A stretch of DNA of 64,000 nucleotides from Serripes groenlandicus. Its lineage: Eukaryota > Mollusca > Bivalvia > Cardiida > Cardiidae. A program made the translations under genes and the position numbers. Positions 21,829 to 30,569 of the stretch are shown piece after piece. The DNA lies in assembly GCA_031761405.1 (NCBI GenBank), contig JASEVX010000012.1:23857165-23921164 (forward strand), written 5' to 3'. A model generated the notes under the pieces. The model was not told the origin of the DNA and did not search any database. It saw only the letters and a list, made by a program, of their open reading frames with translations. How positions within the stretch are numbered: the first letter of the stretch is position 1; each line of letters opens with the position of its first letter.

Positions 21829-22580
21829 TAGTGAGTAGACAAATTCCTTCCAGTCAACCCCAACTCAAGATGGAGTCCACCCCAAGAAAATCTACTGAAT
21901 GTCAGTCCAACCCAAGCAAATCTACTGAATGTCAGTCCACCCCAAGCAAATCTACTGAATGTCAGTCCAACCCAAATAAATCTACTGAATGTCAGTCCAC
22001 CCCAAGCAAATCTACTGAATGTCAGTCCACCCCAAATAAATCTACTGAAGGGCAGTCTTGTATGTCTCTTTTATATTCCCCTTACACACTAGCTGTCCCA
22101 AGGAAAACAACAGCAGAAAATGAAAGCATCAGTTCACAAAGTAGTCCATATGGTAGTCCACAATTGAAGAAATGCCGTATCGAGTCTCTGTCTGATACTC
22201 TTCAGAAGGGTTTATCTGATGTTGATATACACCTCAAGGCTGCCTTGTATTGCGTATCTAAAGGGGAAAATGCCACTGCTGCTGAAGATCTGGAACGTGT
22301 CAGAAGATTGCTGAAAGGTCATCAGAAGAAGAGCCGGTGTCTTCTGCAGGATATAAATGCGGATGTCAGTGTAAAAAAACAACAAATTACAACGCTGAAA
22401 CAAAGAGAACTGCATCTGCACAGAAGGAATTTGGAGTTGGAAACGAAAGTCAAGCAGTTAGAAGCGGTGGTGTCTACTATGAAGGAGGAAAAAGAGTTCC
22501 ATGATTCAAATGATGATGTATTCATTACAATACCTGATACACCTCTGTCGCCGAGCAAACTGGATCTGAATGCTGAATAA
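21829..22580 (+). CDS. Ser/Thr-rich repeat and coiled-coil protein, unknown function
   Basis: The main exon, entered at an acceptor (actttactgtag, AG 21827-21828) preceded by a textbook branch sequence (tactaac). With exon 1 at 12844 the product is 261 aa; without it the first ATG is 21870 (236 aa). The N-terminal part holds a 10-residue tandem repeat (KSTECQSTPS, five full copies plus one partial, 21888-22055). A Ser-rich linker follows, then helical sequence with heptad spacing (KKQQITTLKQRELHLHRRNL and on), predicted coiled coil, and an acidic tail with SP and TP motifs (TIPDTPLSPSK). No family was recognised. It lies 460 bp upstream of the Helitron-like Rep-helicase on the same strand, so it could be a host gene or an accessory ORF of that element. 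Confidence 0.6.
21888..22055 (+). repeat. Coding tandem repeat, 30 bp x 5.6
   Basis: Units begin aaatctactgaatgtcag every 30 bp from 21888 to 22038, each encoding KSTECQS plus TPS, NPS or NPN. The unit keeps frame, so copy number can change without breaking the protein. Confidence 0.9.
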
Positions 22581-22942
22581 AGCTAACCACTTCACTTGCC
22601 TGCATATAGCTTTATCTGACTGAACATTTCTGTGTTATATTAACCAGAATCATAAATGTTTAGCCTTCATACCAATAACAATGTGTGCTTTTCAAGTGCT
22701 TTCATTTGTCATTCATTTCATTTTACCTTATAATCATGTACAAGGTTGCTTGTTACACTTATGCTACTGTTTATATACACCTGATTTTTTAGTTTGACTG
22801 TGGTACCTTGCATTTTTTGTATGTGCTTTGTTTACCTTTACTGCACCGATAGTGCACAGTGCAAATACGATATGTGAACTAATCTGTAAGATTGTCTGGT
22901 ATGTTGTTTTGTATTATAATGATTTGTATTAACATGTTTTTA

Positions 22943-22948
22943 AATAAA
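22943..22948 (+). promoter_or_regulatory. Possible polyadenylation signal
   Basis: AATAAA, 360 bp after the stop of the repeat/coiled-coil ORF and before the Rep-helicase start at 23043. Confidence 0.35.
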
Positions 22949-23042
22949 ATTTCAGGTTGCGCAGTGACCTTATCTACACAGCCCCAGAGTGGAAGATTTT
23001 TGATAGAACTGGGAACTGAGACGGCACATATACAGGTCAGCA

Positions 23043-23113
23043 ATGGGAAGAAAAAAAGCCATTGGTTACCGAGTTAGAAAAGAGGAAGACAGGCAAAGGA
23101 AAAGAGCAAAAAT
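23043..23113 (+). CDS. Rep-helicase exon 1
   Basis: The ATG opens MGRKKAIGYRVRKEEDRQ and further basic residues, 23 codons plus two bases, to a donor at 23114 (at|gtataa). The carried bases join the first base of exon 2 to make ATG (Met24). The Lys/Arg-rich start could be a nuclear localisation signal. The donor is weaker than the other splice sites here. Confidence 0.6.
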
Positions 23114-23398
23114 GTATAATAACCAATTCCATTTTCATAATTCTAAAATTTCTTTTATCTTTCAATTATTGCATGCATTAGTTGTCTAGGTTTTGTATGT
23201 GTTTTCCTCCTTCATGCTCAGTGTTGTGACATTATAGCATTTCTACCCAATGTTGTTCTGGTTCTTACCGATGACACCACTATATTATATAATGAAAACG
23301 ATGTTGAAAACTATTTACCGGTGTATAACTGTATTGAAACAAACCAATTATTCTGGATAAAAAAGATGCATTATTATTGTCAGTTTTTTACCATCTAG

Positions 23399-23468
23399 GA
23401 AATCCAAATTGTCCAGTTCTCACACTCCTGATACAGAATTGGAAAACTCAACACTCTCTGCTCCTGAG
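23399..23468 (+). CDS. Rep-helicase exon 2
   Basis: The acceptor ttttaccatctag and donor gag|gtaaat bound 70 bases encoding KSKLSSSHTPDTELENSTLS plus APE, a Ser/Thr-rich linker. Its entry phase fits exon 1 and it leaves in phase 0, as exon 3 requires. Confidence 0.65.
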
Positions 23469-23752
23469 GTAAATAAACTGCAGTTGTATTTGCAATCACA
23501 ATAAAAGCTCCTAATAAATATATTTTATTAACATGAACATTCTTGCTTAGTGAATATTTATGATATTAGATAACGGTATTTCATCCGTATACCTCTACAT
23601 AATAAATTTCTTATCAATTAAGATAACATGAATGTTCTTGGTTACTGAAAATTAAAGACATTATTTAAGAGTATTTTATCCTTATACCTCTTCCAATATA
23701 TAATATAATTCTTTTTTTATTTATAATATATTTCTTTTTTATTTTCTTGCAG

Positions 23753-25891
23753 CAGACCACATCAGTTAGCAGAACCTCGAAAGACGTAGCAGTGATCAGA
23801 GCCTCAAAAGACATAGCAGCCCTGGTTGGTGATGGGACTACAGAAGTACCTGATGATGTTGTATGCAGTGCTTTACACTTAATGAGGGAGAATAACACAC
23901 TATGTGGAATACAGTATATGAGTTACTACACACCAGCAGAGATGAAACTGGCACTCACATCAAAAGATACAACTCTACATAAGCCGATTGTTCCACCAGA
24001 TCAACTGTGCATCAACATCCACCACATTCCAGGCCACTGGGTGACATCATGTCAACAACCTAATCATGGAATAAATGTGTATGATTCTTTGATGTCACAA
24101 AAACATTTTGTTGATGTTCTTCCACAATTGCAAATCATATATGGACAGGACAGTGTCTCCAGAGTAAAGTATCCAGTTGTAATGCAGCAGTCTATACACC
24201 CTATATGTGGAATATTGGCAATTGCATTTTCCTTTTCCTGCTTCCTTGCTCATGAGTGCACACAGATTATATTTGATACCACAGTTGCCCCCGATCATTT
24301 AAAAAACTGCATATCCAGGAAGGAAATAAAAGCATTTCCGGTTCAATCCACAGGAAACAATCTTTTTGAGTTATCTATCCAAACATATATGGCAGATCAG
24401 ATCTGTCGGAAAGAGCAAAACCGTATTCGTCAAATACGCCACAGGGAAAGATCATTATCGACAGATGAATCGATGAAACAACAACAAAGGGAAAACAACA
24501 AAAGACAATATCAAATGAAACGTAAACATTTAGATGACACTGTGAAGCAGCAAATAAGGGGAGATAACAAGCAACGACAACAGAAAAGACGTAGGATGTT
24601 CGATGAATCAGAAAAACAACTACACAGGGTGAACAACAAAAGAGAACAACAAACGACACGAAGTTCCTTAGATGCATCACAGAAACAACAACTAACAGAG
24701 AAGAACAAAAGAGAACATCAAACGACACGAAGTTCCTTAGATGCATCACAGAAACAACAACTAAGAGAGAAGAACAAAAGAGAACAACAAACGACACGAA
24801 GTTCCTTAGATGCATCACAGAAACAACAACTAAGAGAGAAGAACAAAAGAGAACATCAAACGACACGAAGTTCCTTATATGCATCACAGAAACAACAACT
24901 AAGAGAGAAGAACAAAAGAGAACATCAAACGACACGAAGTTCCTTAGATGCATCACAGAAACAACAACTAAGAGAGAAGAACAAAAGAGAACAACAAACG
25001 ACACGAAGTTCCTTAGATGCATCACAGAAACAACAACTAACAGAGAAGAACAAAAGAGAACATCAAACGACACGAAGTTCCTTAGATGCATCACAGAAAC
25101 AACAACTAAGAGAGAAGAACAAAAGAGAACAACAAACGACACGAAGTTCCTTAGATGCATCACAGAAACAACAACTAACAGAGAAGAACAAAAGAGAACA
25201 ACAAGACAAGCGGTCAAACTTGACAATTCAAACAGCTGTTGACAATTTCCTTTCAGCAATAGCTAGAGGACCGGATCATTGTTGTATCTCTTGCAACCGT
25301 CTCCTATACGGAACATCTGTTGTGTGTTACAGGCAAGCATCCTACCTTAAAGTTTCAAGTTCGTTACTCTTGCGATGGTGTCCTATTGATAAGGAAACAG
25401 ACAGTGATAAATTATGGATTTGCCAAACTTGCCACTCCAACTTGAAGAAAGGACATATGCCATCCCAGTGCATAGCAAATGAACTCCAGCTGGACCGCAT
25501 ACCACATGCACTGAAGGATCTCTGTCCTCTGGAAATTCAGTTAATATCAAAGGTGCTACCTTTCATAAGAATCGTTGCACAGCAAAGAGGAGCTCAGCAC
25601 AAACTTAGTGGACAAGTGGTACTAGTGCCTTCTGACCTTTCCAAAATTGTTCATTCATTACCAAGAACATCTGCAGAATCTCAAATTATAACAATAGCAC
25701 TGAAGAGACGTCTCTCGGACAAGCATGTTGTACATAAACAATGCATCCGACCGCAGTGTATAATTAGAGGTCTTCAGTTCTTAAAGGCTAATTCTCCACA
25801 CTATATAGATATTGACATCAATGAACAATGGACTTGTGACCTCCATTTACTCAAGAAGAAAATAGAACTATTGCACAGGAGGACACAGTAA
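23753..25891 (+). CDS. Rep-helicase exon 3, part a: ULP1-like protease, repeats, zinc domain
   Basis: Entered at a strong acceptor (ttttattttcttgcag). Counting from the ATG at 23043, residues about 100-245 form a C48 (ULP1/SENP-like) cysteine protease fold: His142 in GHWVTS, Asp158 in NVYDSL, Gln193 in MQQS, Cys199 in ICGILAIAF, and a closing HLKNCISRKEIKAFP. All four catalytic positions are kept. Next come 11 charged repeats (24449-25210). From about residue 557 a Cys-rich region (CCISCNR...WICQTCHSNLKKGHMPSQC) and the following PHALKDLCPLEIQLISKVLP match the DUF6570-type domain that often precedes Helitron Rep. The frame stops at 25889. Sequence in the neighbouring frame (QEDTVIDSEDEVDEAAP) continues the protein, so a one-base indel lies between 25840 and 25888. 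The protease could process the polyprotein or act on SUMO; that is inference. Confidence 0.8.
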   Translation, partial: QTTSVSRTSKDVAVIRASKDIAALVGDGTTEVPDDVVCSALHLMRENNTLCGIQYMSYYTPAEMKLALTSKDTTLHKPIVPPDQLCINIHHIPGHWVTSCQQPNHGINVYDSLMSQKHFVDVLPQLQIIYGQDSVSRVKYPVVMQQSIHPICGILAIAFSFSCFLAHECTQIIFDTTVAPDHLKNCISRKEIKAFPVQSTGNNLFELSIQTYMADQICRKEQNRIRQIRHRERSLSTDESMKQQQRENNKRQYQMKRKHLDDTVKQQIRGDNKQRQQKRRRMFDESEKQLHRVNNKREQQTTRSSLDASQKQQLTEKNKREHQTTRSSLDASQKQQLREKNKREQQTTRSSLDASQKQQLREKNKREHQTTRSSLYASQKQQLREKNKREHQTTRSSLDASQKQQLREKNKREQQTTRSSLDASQKQQLTEKNKREHQTTRSSLDASQKQQLREKNKREQQTTRSSLDASQKQQLTEKNKREQQDKRSNLTIQTAVDNFLSAIARGPDHCCISCNRLLYGTSVVCYRQASYLKVSSSLLLRWCPIDKETDSDKLWICQTCHSNLKKGHMPSQCIANELQLDRIPHALKDLCPLEIQLISKVLPFIRIVAQQRGAQHKLSGQVVLVPSDLSKIVHSLPRTSAESQIITIALKRRLSDKHVVHKQCIRPQCIIRGLQFLKANSPHYIDIDINEQWTCDLHLLKKKIELLHRRTQ
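24449..25210 (+). repeat. Coding tandem repeat, 69 bp x 11
   Basis: Eight almost identical units (24659-25210, exactly 69 bp each) encode RSSLDASQKQQLREKNKREH plus QTT. Three diverged units precede them (24449-24658, the first with one extra codon). The differences are confined to a few codons (LREK/LTEK, EHQ/EQQ, one LYAS). Helitron Rep proteins often carry charged repeats here. The young array sits beside old units, showing recent homogenisation. Confidence 0.95.
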
Positions 25892-27093
25892 TAGACAGTG
25901 AAGATGAGGTTGATGAAGCAGCTCCTGCGGAAGTCCGAGAACACATTCAACAGAAAGAGGCACTAAACAATGTGACATGCTTTCAGCCCACTCATGGACC
26001 CACAGTTGGATCAGATGCAATCGTGAACATTGCTCCAGCAGAGGGACAGAGGCCCAGCTCTTCATATATGGAACCAAACTGGGAATGTTTAGCATTTCCT
26101 CATCTATTTCCATTCGGAAGAAACAATATAAACGAAAAGAGAGTTGTAAAACTTTCTGAAAAGAAGTATGCTAATGTGCGACTACTGTCAACAGATACCA
26201 GGTTTTCTGAGTGCTCAGAATACATTTTCCAAATGCTGGATGTATTAGAAAAACGACAGCTTCAAAATTCAATATCCATTACAACTAGAAAATCGTACCA
26301 CGAGGACATCTCAGCTGGGCAGCTGAAGGACCCAACAAGGTTCCATAGACTTCTTACAGACGACCATCTGTATGCCACCTTTAAGACCATCAGGGGAACG
26401 CCTCAATACTGGCAACAAATGCAGCTAGATATGCTGGCAAAACTTAGACAGTTGGGTCCTTACACTTTCTTTTTGACTGGTTCGGCTGCAGAATTTCATT
26501 GGGCGGAAGTAATACAGGTTATTGCTCGGAGGTATGGAACCACATTGACTGCTGATGACATCAAGGCTATGGACTGGAACACAAAGAGACAATGGCTACA
26601 GAGAAACCCAGTCATAGCTGCAAGACAGATATATTATACCTTTGAACAACTGTGGACAAAGGTCATACTCAGTGGAGCCCATCCAATAGGCCAAGTGCTG
26701 AACTACGACTTAAGAAAGGAAATGCAGGGGCGTGGAACAGAACATTTCCATAGTGCTATTCATGTGAAAGATGCACCTCGTATTGACATCAACACAGATG
26801 AGGAGTGCATAGCATTTATAGACACACATGTAAAATGTTACATCCCATCAGAAGATGACCCTCTGCATGATCTTGTTGTGTCGAGGCAGACTCATCACCA
26901 TACGCGGACATGCAAGAAGAAGAACACTCATTGTAGATTTGGTTACCCAAGATGTCCAACTTCAAAGACTGTGATAGCAAGGGTTCCTAAAGGGGAAGAT
27001 TCAGCACAATTGATTGAAGATTCAACCAACATACAGAGCAAGGTGTTTAAAGCTATAACCTCTACATCAGGAGGAAGTGTTTCAGTTGGCTAA
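25840..27093 (+). CDS. Rep-helicase part b: Helitron_like_N / HUH Rep domain
   Basis: Open in the next frame from 25840 (after a stop at 25837) to the stop at 27091. It begins with an acidic linker, then NWECLAFPHLFPFGRNNI, the usual entry to Helitron Rep. The Helitron N domain follows (DPTRFHRLLTDDHLYATFK, LGPYTFFLTGSAAEFHWAEV). The metal-binding HUH motif is His-Phe-His (codons 26743-26751) in RGTEHFHSAIHV. A His/Cys cluster (HHHTRTCKKKNTHCRFGYPR) comes next, as in relatives. The domain nicks and rejoins single-stranded DNA during rolling-circle transposition. The frame is lost near 27060-27090, and the protein continues in the frame of part c. Confidence 0.85.
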   Translation, partial: PPFTQEENRTIAQEDTVIDSEDEVDEAAPAEVREHIQQKEALNNVTCFQPTHGPTVGSDAIVNIAPAEGQRPSSSYMEPNWECLAFPHLFPFGRNNINEKRVVKLSEKKYANVRLLSTDTRFSECSEYIFQMLDVLEKRQLQNSISITTRKSYHEDISAGQLKDPTRFHRLLTDDHLYATFKTIRGTPQYWQQMQLDMLAKLRQLGPYTFFLTGSAAEFHWAEVIQVIARRYGTTLTADDIKAMDWNTKRQWLQRNPVIAARQIYYTFEQLWTKVILSGAHPIGQVLNYDLRKEMQGRGTEHFHSAIHVKDAPRIDINTDEECIAFIDTHVKCYIPSEDDPLHDLVVSRQTHHHTRTCKKKNTHCRFGYPRCPTSKTVIARVPKGEDSAQLIEDSTNIQSKVFKAITSTSGGSVSVG

Positions 27094-30000
27094 CATCACT
27101 GAGGAACAGTATATCAGTGCTCTGAAAATCTCAAAAAAACGTACAGCAGTAATCATGAAAAGAGACGTCTCTGAAGTATGTGTCAATAACTATAATCCAT
27201 ATATTCTCCAGGCACTTCGCTCAAATATGGACATCCAGTTTATTACCAATGTGTGGGCTTGTATTGCCTATTTGACTTCATACGTCTGCAAGCCAGAGCG
27301 AACTATGAGTGAAATGATGAGAAAGGCTTGTAAGGAATCGGGAAACAAACCAATGAGAGAAGCTTTACGTGATATTGGTAATGTCTTTAGAAAATCAAGA
27401 GAAGTGTCAGAACATGAGGCAATAGCGAGAATACTTTCCTTTCCTTTAAGGAAATCAAACAATGATGTGCGTTTTATACAAACTGATTTGAAAGAAAATC
27501 GTACACGCTTATTGAAACCTCGCCAAATTTTACAGAACATGGAGGATGATGACACTGATTTGTATGTTGCCAGTATTCATGACAAATATTCAAAACGTCC
27601 CAACCACATGGACAAACTTTGTCTTGCAGATTTTGCGTCTCAGTATGACACAAGTGCAGCTTCTACAGAGGAAGATGACTGTGATGAAGGAGAAGTCATT
27701 GACAAGGGCACAAGAAAAACAATTTGTCTGAAAGATGGAATGGGTACAATAAGAAAGCGAAGAAAGGCACGTTTCATTAGATACCATTACATTTCCAAAG
27801 AGCGAGATGAAGAAATGTATTATCATCGCCTGCTGTTGCTGTACATGCCATGGACGTCAGAGTCACAGCTGAAGACTTCGTCTTACAAGGAGAAGTTTTT
27901 AGAAGTGAAGTCGGACATTCTCAGTAACATCACTCACTATGAACCTTTCTATGAAGAAGTTGAAGCTGCACTCGAAGACTTTGATCCGAATGAGGCTTTA
28001 CCTGAAATCTGGAATGAATTGGCGGCAGGTGTTGAGCAAGAACGTTTGGAAGAACAAGCAAATGGCAATGAGAGCATACACCCTTATCTTGACCCAAGTT
28101 TCCTTCCTGAAGAAGTATCGGAGGATGCTGATGTCCAAAAGCCCCGGCAGTACACCATAGGGAAGACTCAGCTTGTGTCTGATCCCAAGTTTTATGAAAT
28201 AATTCGGTCATTGAATGAGAAACAGCGTGTCCTTTTTAATTACCTATTTGCATGGGCAACACACACAAGACTGTCTGCAAACTCTGATTCAGCACCAGAG
28301 CCATTCTACATATTTCTTAGCGGTGGCGGAGGAGTTGGAAAAACCCATCTTGTGAATGCTATCTATGAGGGTCTCACGAGAGCACTAAGACAACCAGGTC
28401 ATGATCCAGACAAGCCCACCGTACTGATGACAGCATCAACTGGAAAGGCTGCTTCAAACATTAATGGAACGACTCTGCACTCAGCATTTGCTCTCCCTGT
28501 AAAAGAAAGATCAAGATCGTTCCAATTCAAAAAGTTATCCTTAGAGAAACTGAACTCCTTCAGATGCAAGTATGCTAATCTTAAGGTCGTTATTGCAGAT
28601 GAGATATCAATGTTTGGAGCAACCTCTTTAGAACATCTGCATCTGACTTTACAAGACATATTCACAGGACGAGACAGTAACAACCCGTTCGGTGGGATAT
28701 CAGTACTGGCTGTCGGGGACTTGCTACAGTTAAACCCAGTGGGAGACAGAGCAGTATTCAAACCAAGTCCAAATAATGAGTACAGCGCTCTTGTTGGATC
28801 TCTCTGGCAGCAACAGTTTAGACTCTATGAACTCACAGAAATAGTACGTCAGAAAGGTGATCCTCAGTTTGCTGAGGTTTTGTCAAGAGTAAGAACTGGT
28901 GAAACGTCTGACGAGGACATAGCCATGCTAAAGAATCTTCATAGTACTGATACCTCAGCTTTTCCCAAAGATGCAGTACATCTCTATATGACTAATAGCC
29001 AGGTTGATGACTACAACATTCAGAAGTTACAAAAACTTCCTGCACCACATATTACAATAAAAGCTAAAGACAGCAAACGTGACCTACACACAAACTTGGA
29101 AGAAGTCACAATTACCTCCAGCAACATACATCAAACTGGTGGTCTACCTTCCTCATTAACATTTGCAAAGGGTGCTCGCTTAATGCTAACCAAGAACTAT
29201 GATATTGCAGACCACCTTGTTAATGGTGTTATTGGAACACTAGTAGACTACAAAATTCCACAGAACAAGTTAAATGGACAGTTATACATAAAGTTTGAAA
29301 AGGATGTCATAGGGCAAAATGCACGGAAAAGTTCACCTCCACATTTAAAGCATGCTGTTCCTATTCAAGCCGTAACTATCAGGTTTATGTTAGCATCTCA
29401 GTGCAGTGTACCTGTAGAGAGGAAGATGTACCCAGTGACACTAGCATATGCCTTGACTGCACATAAGTCACAAGGAAGCACTTATGAATACATGACGGCA
29501 GACTTTACTCGGATGACCAAATCACCACCTCCACAGGGTCTAGCATACACCATGATCAGCAGGGCAACTTCAAGACAGGGTATAAAGATAGTGAACTTTA
29601 ATGACAGTGACATCAAAGTCAATAAACACGCATTTGAAGAAATGGTTCGCATGAGGACAGAATCACGTTTATCCTGTTTCATTCCATTGACTGAAAAAGA
29701 ACCAGGGAAACTTGCAATAGGACACATTAATATTCGATCATTAGGAAAGCATGCAGTTGATTTGCAAAACGACAATGCCATACAGAAGCTAGACATTTTA
29801 TGTGTTTCTGAAACGCATATTCGCCAGTTCCGAAAAGATCATAATCTACAAGTACATACAGCATTTCATAGTGAGACAAAGCATGGACTTGCAATATATG
29901 TGTCATCTAAAGAAAATGCCACCAATTTACAAGTTCCCTCGTCAGATGTCTGTCAAACCATGGCAGTTCACATACCATCCCAAACAATCGTGATTGTGGC

Positions 30001-30316
30001 CTTGTATCGCCCACCAGGACCTGGCATTGAAGGATTCCTACAGTGTTTTGAGGCTTTATTGACGGACCTTGAATTGAAAAGAATTCCTTATGTTATCTTA
30101 GGAGATTTCAATCTTGATCCGAACAGCACCACTTTTGTGAACCTTCTTTCAAAATTCAAGCTCATCAACATTATACATCAGGCAACCCATGTGAATGGAT
30201 ATACCCTTGACCTCATTTTGACCAAAGAAGAAGATCTTGATGGACATGCTTATCCAGTGCCATATACTGACCATCATGTGGTGTGGACAAGCATTGCCAG
30301 AAACCAACACCAGTAA
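27059..30316 (+). CDS. Rep-helicase part c: Y2 tyrosines, PIF1 helicase, endonuclease
   Basis: The frame opens at 27059 (LHQEEVFQLANITEEQY) and runs to the stop at 30314. The two Rep tyrosines are codons 27269-27271 and 27281-27283 in AYLTSYVCK, with three residues between them as in Helitrons. A PIF1-type SF1 helicase spans about 28200-29640: Walker A GGGGVGKTH, ASTGKAASNINGTTLHSAF, Walker B VVIADEISM, GDLLQLNPV, ALTAHKSQGSTY, AYTMISRATSRQG. From about 29705 an endonuclease/exonuclease/phosphatase domain follows: GHINIRSL, CVSETHI, VALYRPPGPG, VILGDFNLDP, LDLILT, TDHHVVW. It resembles the endonuclease of CR1-like LINEs and retains the Asp, Asn and His catalytic positions. This half alone has no stop or shift over 1,085 codons. 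Confidence 0.9.
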   Translation, partial: PLHQEEVFQLANITEEQYISALKISKKRTAVIMKRDVSEVCVNNYNPYILQALRSNMDIQFITNVWACIAYLTSYVCKPERTMSEMMRKACKESGNKPMREALRDIGNVFRKSREVSEHEAIARILSFPLRKSNNDVRFIQTDLKENRTRLLKPRQILQNMEDDDTDLYVASIHDKYSKRPNHMDKLCLADFASQYDTSAASTEEDDCDEGEVIDKGTRKTICLKDGMGTIRKRRKARFIRYHYISKERDEEMYYHRLLLLYMPWTSESQLKTSSYKEKFLEVKSDILSNITHYEPFYEEVEAALEDFDPNEALPEIWNELAAGVEQERLEEQANGNESIHPYLDPSFLPEEVSEDADVQKPRQYTIGKTQLVSDPKFYEIIRSLNEKQRVLFNYLFAWATHTRLSANSDSAPEPFYIFLSGGGGVGKTHLVNAIYEGLTRALRQPGHDPDKPTVLMTASTGKAASNINGTTLHSAFALPVKERSRSFQFKKLSLEKLNSFRCKYANLKVVIADEISMFGATSLEHLHLTLQDIFTGRDSNNPFGGISVLAVGDLLQLNPVGDRAVFKPSPNNEYSALVGSLWQQQFRLYELTEIVRQKGDPQFAEVLSRVRTGETSDEDIAMLKNLHSTDTSAFPKDAVHLYMTNSQVDDYNIQKLQKLPAPHITIKAKDSKRDLHTNLEEVTITSSNIHQTGGLPSSLTFAKGARLMLTKNYDIADHLVNGVIGTLVDYKIPQNKLNGQLYIKFEKDVIGQNARKSSPPHLKHAVPIQAVTIRFMLASQCSVPVERKMYPVTLAYALTAHKSQGSTYEYMTADFTRMTKSPPPQGLAYTMISRATSRQGIKIVNFNDSDIKVNKHAFEEMVRMRTESRLSCFIPLTEKEPGKLAIGHINIRSLGKHAVDLQNDNAIQKLDILCVSETHIRQFRKDHNLQVHTAFHSETKHGLAIYVSSKENATNLQVPSSDVCQTMAVHIPSQTIVIVALYRPPGPGIEGFLQCFEALLTDLELKRIPYVILGDFNLDPNSTTFVNLLSKFKLINIIHQATHVNGYTLDLILTKEEDLDGHAYPVPYTDHHVVWTSIARNQHQ

Positions 30317-30410
30317 AGTACTCGTATGACATTTGCATTTTTAGTGACATCATATGCAGATAATTTCAACTTCCAAGTATTTATTCTGACCTATGTAATA
30401 CATTGCTCAT

Positions 30411-30506
30411 AATAAACCAGCCATGATTTAATTTTCCATATAATTTAATGAGGTCAATCTGTTTAGACTTCACAAATACAACTGACATATTACTATAAAC
30501 AATAAA
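30411..30506 (+). promoter_or_regulatory. Two polyadenylation signals after the Rep-helicase
   Basis: AATAAA at 30411-30416 and again at 30501-30506, 95 and 185 bp after the stop codon. Confidence 0.5.
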
Positions 30507-30569
30507 GCCTTCTCTAGACAGAAAAGACAGTTACAATATGCCAGGAAGCGTTGCAACCCAACCAATAAG

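Larger units (their letters stand above)
23043..30316 (+). mobile_element. Helitron-like (Helentron-type) element, coding region
   Basis: The coding order is: spliced basic N-terminus, ULP1-like protease, charged repeat array, Cys-rich zinc domain, HUH/Y2 Rep, PIF1 helicase, LINE-type endonuclease. Rep plus helicase defines Helitrons, which move by rolling-circle replication; a C-terminal endonuclease is the mark of Helentrons. Full length without frameshifts would be about 2,230 residues. Two single-base shifts (25840-25888 and 27059-27090) break it, so this copy is probably inactive unless they are assembly errors. Element ends were not identified; Helitrons lack inverted ends and leave no target duplication. 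Confidence 0.85.

Noticed and set aside
22957..23077. Upstream exon of the Rep-helicase beginning at ttcag|gttgcg
   Set aside because: An acceptor-like site exists, but its frame stops at 23077 and the ATG at 23043 in another frame gives a complete phase-consistent model.
24375..25259. 294-codon open frame on the minus strand
   Set aside because: It is the reverse shadow of the 69-bp coding array; the sense strand carries recognisable domains.
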